A stretch of DNA of 9,183 nt from Thermoleophilia bacterium (GTDB lineage: Bacteria > Actinomycetota > Thermoleophilia > Gaiellales > Gaiellaceae): contig JACVSB010000049.1 in the NCBI GenBank assembly GCA_014534155.1, forward strand, positions 1 through 9,183, in the 5' to 3' direction. Below, piece by piece: positions 6,548 through 9,183 of this stretch. Both the position numbers and the translations under genes were made by a program. Below the pieces are notes generated by a model. The model was not told the DNA's origin. It did no database searches and saw nothing but the letters and a program-made list of their open reading frames with translations. Position 1 is the first letter of the stretch, and every line of letters starts with the position of its first letter.

Positions 6548-7297
6548 TCACATCCCCAGGCCGCCGTCGACGAGCAGGACCTCGCCCGTTACGTACGAGG
6601 ACTCGTCGGAGCAGAGGAAACGTACAGCGCGCGCGACGTCGTCCGGGTCGCCGAGGCGCCCGAGCGCCGTCGCCTGGAGGAGGAAGGCGCGGATCTCGTC
6701 CGAGAGCCCCGTCGTGATGTCGGTCGTGATGTAGCCCGGAGCCACGGCGTTCACGCGCACGCCGCGCCCGCCGAGCTCCTTCGCGAGCGCCTTGGTGAAC
6801 CCCACGAGGCCGGCCTTCGTAGCCGCGTAGTTCGCCTGCCCGGGGTTCCCGTGCAGGCCGACGTAGCTCGTCACGTTCACGATCGCGCCGCTTCGGCGGC
6901 GAAGCATCTTGCGCGCGACCGCGCGACACGTGTAGAAGGCGCCGCTCAGGTTCGTGGCCACCACGGCGCCCCAGTCCTCGTCGGACATGCGCGCGAGCAG
7001 CGTGTCCCGCGTGATGCCCGCGTTGTTGACGAGCAGGTCGAGGTCGCCGAGAGCCTCCTCGGCCTCCTCGACGACGCGGGCCGCGTCCCCGGCGTCCCCC
7101 ACGTCGCCCGCGAGCGCGACGCCGCCGAGCTCGTCCGCGAGGGCCTCGGCCGCCGCCTTGCTCGCGCGGTAGTTGACCGCGACCCGAGCGCCGCCGCGGG
7201 CGAGCTCGCGCGCGACCGCGGCGCCGATCCCCCGCGACGCGCCGGTCACGAGGGCGGTCTTGCCCTGGAGCGAGCCGAAGCTGTCGCTAGACGGCAG
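6548..7297 (-). CDS. fabG: 3-oxoacyl-ACP reductase, with probable CTG start
   Basis: NADPH-dependent short-chain dehydrogenase/reductase that reduces 3-ketoacyl-ACP to 3-hydroxyacyl-ACP. Counting from the CTG at 7297 it has 249 residues, the usual FabG length. The cofactor loop is TGASRGIG (18-25), NNAG follows, and the catalytic set is N116, S144 (VTSYVG), Y157 and K161 (NYAATKAG). PGYITTD and the C-terminal VDGGLGM are typical. Start choice: the only ATG/GTG/TTG near the 5' end is GTG at 7249, but this falls in the middle of the first beta-strand and would remove the conserved LQGKTAL segment. In frame upstream there is no ATG, GTG or TTG before a stop at 7352. The CTG at 7295-7297 has GAGGAGG six bases upstream and would overlap the fabD stop by 11 nt. 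A sequencing error remains possible. Confidence 0.93.
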   Translation of the reverse strand: MPSSDSFGSLQGKTALVTGASRGIGAAVARELARGGARVAVNYRASKAAAEALADELGGVALAGDVGDAGDAARVVEEAEEALGDLDLLVNNAGITRDTLLARMSDEDWGAVVATNLSGAFYTCRAVARKMLRRRSGAIVNVTSYVGLHGNPGQANYAATKAGLVGFTKALAKELGGRGVRVNAVAPGYITTDITTGLSDEIRAFLLQATALGRLGDPDDVARAVRFLCSDESSYVTGEVLLVDGGLGM

Positions 7298-8210
7298 CGA
7301 GCGCCTCCTCGAGCTTCCCGAGCCCCGCGGTGTCCGCGACCGAGACGGTCGTCACCGAGCGGTCGCAGCGCCGGATGAGCCCGCTGAGGACGGCGCCGGG
7401 GCCGACCTCGACGAAGAGGTTCACGCCCTGCGCGACGAGGGCGCCGACGGCCTGGGTAAACCTCACCGGCCGGGTCAGCTGCTCGAGCAGGATCCCACCG
7501 ATTCGGCGGGCCGGCTCGAACTCTGCCGTGACGGTCGACATGAAGGCGGGCGACGGCTCTCGCCAGACCACCTGCTCGATCGCGGGGCGCAGCCGCTCGA
7601 CGGCGCTCCCGACGAGCGGGCTGTGGAAGGCACCGGTTACGCGAAGCGGCACGGTCTTCCGCGCACCGCGCTCGCGCGCCGCGGAGAGCACGCGCTCGAC
7701 GGAGGCCGGCTCGCCGGAGACGACGAGCTGGCCGGGGCAGTTGTAGTTCGCGGGCCAGACGCCCCCGGTCTCGCGGCAGAGCTCCTCCACGACGTCGTCG
7801 TCGAGCCCGATGACCGCGGCCATCGACCCGGGCCGGTCCTCCGCCGCCTGCGCGGTCGCCTCGCCGCGCTCGCGAACGAGGGAGATCGCCTCGCGCTGGG
7901 AGAGGGCGCCCGCCGCGGCGAGCGCCGCGTACTCGCCCACCGAGTGGCCGAGCACGCAGTCGGCGTGGATGCCGCGCGTCTCGATCGCGCGCAGGCAGGC
8001 GAGCGAGGTCGCGACCAGCGCAGGTTGCTGGAGGTCTGTGCGCGTGAGCTCCTCCAGCGGGCCCTCGAAGCAGAGCCGCGCGAGATCGAGGCCGGCGGCC
8101 TCGGAGCCCTCCTCGTACACGGCCCGCGCTGCCGGCACCGCCTCGGCCAGGTCGCGCCCCATCCCAACCGCCTGCGACCCCTGCCCCGGAAAGCAGAACG
8201 CGAGCCTCAT
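7287..8210 (-). CDS. fabD: Malonyl-CoA:ACP transacylase
   Basis: Transfers malonyl from CoA, made by AccA/AccD and partners, to the ACP phosphopantetheine arm, supplying FabH and FabF. The 307-residue product has the family's size and motifs: FPGQGSQAVGMG at 7-18 with the oxyanion glutamine Q11, the nucleophile elbow GHSVGEYAAL with S90, an arginine in LVRERGEA (about 113-115) for the malonyl carboxylate, and catalytic H196 in GAFHSPLV. VEVGPGAVLSGL near 268-279 is also typical. The ATG at 8210 overlaps the fabH stop by 4 nt (ATGA), and the start falls exactly at the conserved N-terminal strand; the open frame continues upstream to 9107 but is antisense-type sequence under fabH. GAGGG lies nine bases before the ATG. 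It overlaps fabG by 11 nt if fabG starts at CTG. Confidence 0.97.
   Translation of the reverse strand: MRLAFCFPGQGSQAVGMGRDLAEAVPAARAVYEEGSEAAGLDLARLCFEGPLEELTRTDLQQPALVATSLACLRAIETRGIHADCVLGHSVGEYAALAAAGALSQREAISLVRERGEATAQAAEDRPGSMAAVIGLDDDVVEELCRETGGVWPANYNCPGQLVVSGEPASVERVLSAARERGARKTVPLRVTGAFHSPLVGSAVERLRPAIEQVVWREPSPAFMSTVTAEFEPARRIGGILLEQLTRPVRFTQAVGALVAQGVNLFVEVGPGAVLSGLIRRCDRSVTTVSVADTAGLGKLEEALAAV
7304..7310 (-). promoter_or_regulatory. Strong ribosome-binding site that favours a CTG start for fabG
   Basis: GAGGAGG on the minus strand, inside the last codons of fabD, lies six bases before the CTG at 7295-7297. It is the best Shine-Dalgarno match noticed in the window. The same bases encode Glu-Glu in FabD, so chance cannot be excluded, but position and spacing fit the fabG frame. 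Confidence 0.55.
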
Positions 8211-9183
8211 GGAGCGGCGCCCTCGGACCACGTGAGGAAGGCCGAGCCCCACGTGAAACCGCCGCCGACCGCGCTCATGAACACGCGCGTTCCGGGCGGG
8301 AGCAGGCCGGCCGCCTCGGCCTCGCCGAGGCAGAGCGGGATCGAGGCCGCCGACGTGTTCCCGTAGCGGTCGATGTTGAGGAACACCTTCTCGGCCGGAA
8401 GGCCGAGGTTCCTCGCCGCATGGTCGATGATCCGCTTGTTCGCCTGGTGCGGGACGTACAGGTCGACGTCGTCCACCGTCGCTCCGCACGCCTCGAGCAG
8501 CTTCTCCGCCGAGGAGACCATGATCCGCGTCGCGAACCGGAACACCTCCTGGCCGCGCATGCGGATGACGTGCAGGTCGTTGGCGACCGTCTCCGCACTG
8601 GTCGGCCGGCGCGACCCCCCGGCCGCCACGTAGAGGTCGTCGCCGCCGGAGCCGTCCGCGCCGAGCTCGAACCCGAGGAAGCCGCCGTCGGTCACGTGCT
8701 CGACGACCGCCGCGCCGGCGCCGTCCCCGAAGAGGATGCACGTCGTCCGGTCGTCCCAGTCGACGATCTTCGAGAGGGCCTCCGTCCCCACGACGAGCGC
8801 GCGCCTCGACACACCGCTCGAGACCGCGCCGTAGGCCTGGGCGAGGCCGTAGACGAAGCCGGAGCACGCGGCGAGGAGGTCGTACGCGGCGGCGCGCTCC
8901 GCCCCGATCCTCTCGGCAACGAGGGCGGCCGTCGTCGGGAAAACCATGTCGGGCGTCGACGTGGCAACGAGCACGACGTCGAGCTCGGAAGCCCTCACGT
9001 GCGCGCGCTCGAGCGCTTCCTCGGCGGCCGGGAGCGCGAGGTCGCTCGCCGCCTCGTCCTCGGCCGCGATCCGCCGCTCCTTGATACCGGTGCGCTCGGT
9101 GATCCACGCGTCCGAGGTCTCGACCATCCGCTCCAGCTCCCCGTTCGTGAGCACGCGATCCGGGACGTGCATCCCCACGCCGG
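8207..9183 (-). CDS. fabH: Beta-ketoacyl-ACP synthase III, 5' end cut by the window
   Basis: Initiating condensing enzyme: it joins an acyl-CoA primer to malonyl-ACP. In branched-chain-lipid bacteria the primer may be isobutyryl- or isovaleryl-CoA; the primer cannot be told here. About 325 residues are visible, from GVGMHVPDRVLTN to the stop at 8207. The catalytic triad is present: Cys in LLAACSGF (codon 8864-8866), His in VPHQANKRI (8447-8449) and Asn in GNTSAASI (8357-8359). NID preceding RYGNTS and GGGFTWG near the C-terminus are typical of FabH. A GTG at 9176-9178 is in frame, but the conserved strand continues to the window edge (GVG before MHVPDR), so only a few N-terminal residues and the true start are missing. 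It is the first visible gene of the operon; the promoter lies outside or further upstream. Confidence 0.96.
   Translation of the reverse strand, partial: GVGMHVPDRVLTNGELERMVETSDAWITERTGIKERRIAAEDEAASDLALPAAEEALERAHVRASELDVVLVATSTPDMVFPTTAALVAERIGAERAAAYDLLAACSGFVYGLAQAYGAVSSGVSRRALVVGTEALSKIVDWDDRTTCILFGDGAGAAVVEHVTDGGFLGFELGADGSGGDDLYVAAGGSRRPTSAETVANDLHVIRMRGQEVFRFATRIMVSSAEKLLEACGATVDDVDLYVPHQANKRIIDHAARNLGLPAEKVFLNIDRYGNTSAASIPLCLGEAEAAGLLPPGTRVFMSAVGGGFTWGSAFLTWSEGAAP

Noticed and set aside
3717..6734. Plus-strand open frame of 1005 codons
   Set aside because: It lies antisense to the arginase-fold gene, HAD gene and fabF, all of which match known families. Its translation is Arg/Ala/Gly/Val-rich with no domain; such frames arise in very GC-rich DNA because stop codons are rare opposite GC-biased codons.
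6522..6929. Long N-terminal extension of fabF on the same frame
   Set aside because: The extension overlaps fabG in another frame, is Arg-rich and featureless, and would make FabF 136 residues longer than the family. The ATG at 6521 fits the conserved N-terminus.
7173..8366. Plus-strand open frame of 397 codons
   Set aside because: Antisense to fabG, fabD and fabH; composition-driven, with no family resemblance.
8211..9107. Long N-terminal extension of fabD on the same frame
   Set aside because: It is the out-of-frame shadow of fabH; the ATG at 8210 with the ATGA overlap fits the FabD N-terminus exactly.

Overview
The window is very GC-rich, with strong G/C bias at third codon positions. 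All nine supported genes lie on the minus strand, so transcription runs from high to low coordinates. Gene content and codon style suggest a deep-branching high-GC actinobacterium of the Thermoleophilia (Gaiellales/Solirubrobacterales) kind. It has separate AccD and AccA subunits, a discrete type II fatty-acid-synthase cluster, and an actinobacterial-looking arginase-fold protein. The taxonomic placement is inference; there is no rRNA or other marker in the window.

From 9183 down to 2001 lies one tightly packed probable operon for fatty-acid synthesis. The order is fabH (5' end cut by the window), fabD, fabG, fabF, a haloacid-dehalogenase-like hydrolase, a zinc-ribbon/arginase-fold protein, accD and accA. 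Junctions are 4-nt overlap, 11-nt overlap, 26-nt gap, 3-nt gap, 9-nt gap, 29-nt gap and 11-nt overlap, which implies co-transcription and much translational coupling. AccA and AccD form the carboxyltransferase that makes malonyl-CoA, FabD moves malonyl to ACP, FabH starts chains, FabF elongates and FabG reduces the 3-keto product. The ACP gene often found between fabG and fabF is absent, and fabZ, fabI, accB and accC are not in the window.

After accA comes a 214-bp gap without a gene (1787-2000). It holds some short repeated G-rich/A-tract motifs and an imperfect palindrome. Below it lies the 5' two-thirds or so of ligD, the multifunctional NHEJ DNA ligase in the order phosphoesterase, ligase, polymerase. 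It runs off the window at position 1 inside the polymerase domain.

The points most worth a second look are: (1) fabG has no ATG, GTG or TTG that would preserve its first beta-strand, but has a CTG behind a strong GAGGAGG ribosome-binding site; (2) the arginase-fold protein carries an N-terminal zinc ribbon and an altered active site, and sits between fatty-acid genes; (3) the HAD protein shares that position. I found no CRISPR array, tRNA, rRNA, insertion sequence or phage gene. The long plus-strand open frames are antisense shadows of the real genes.
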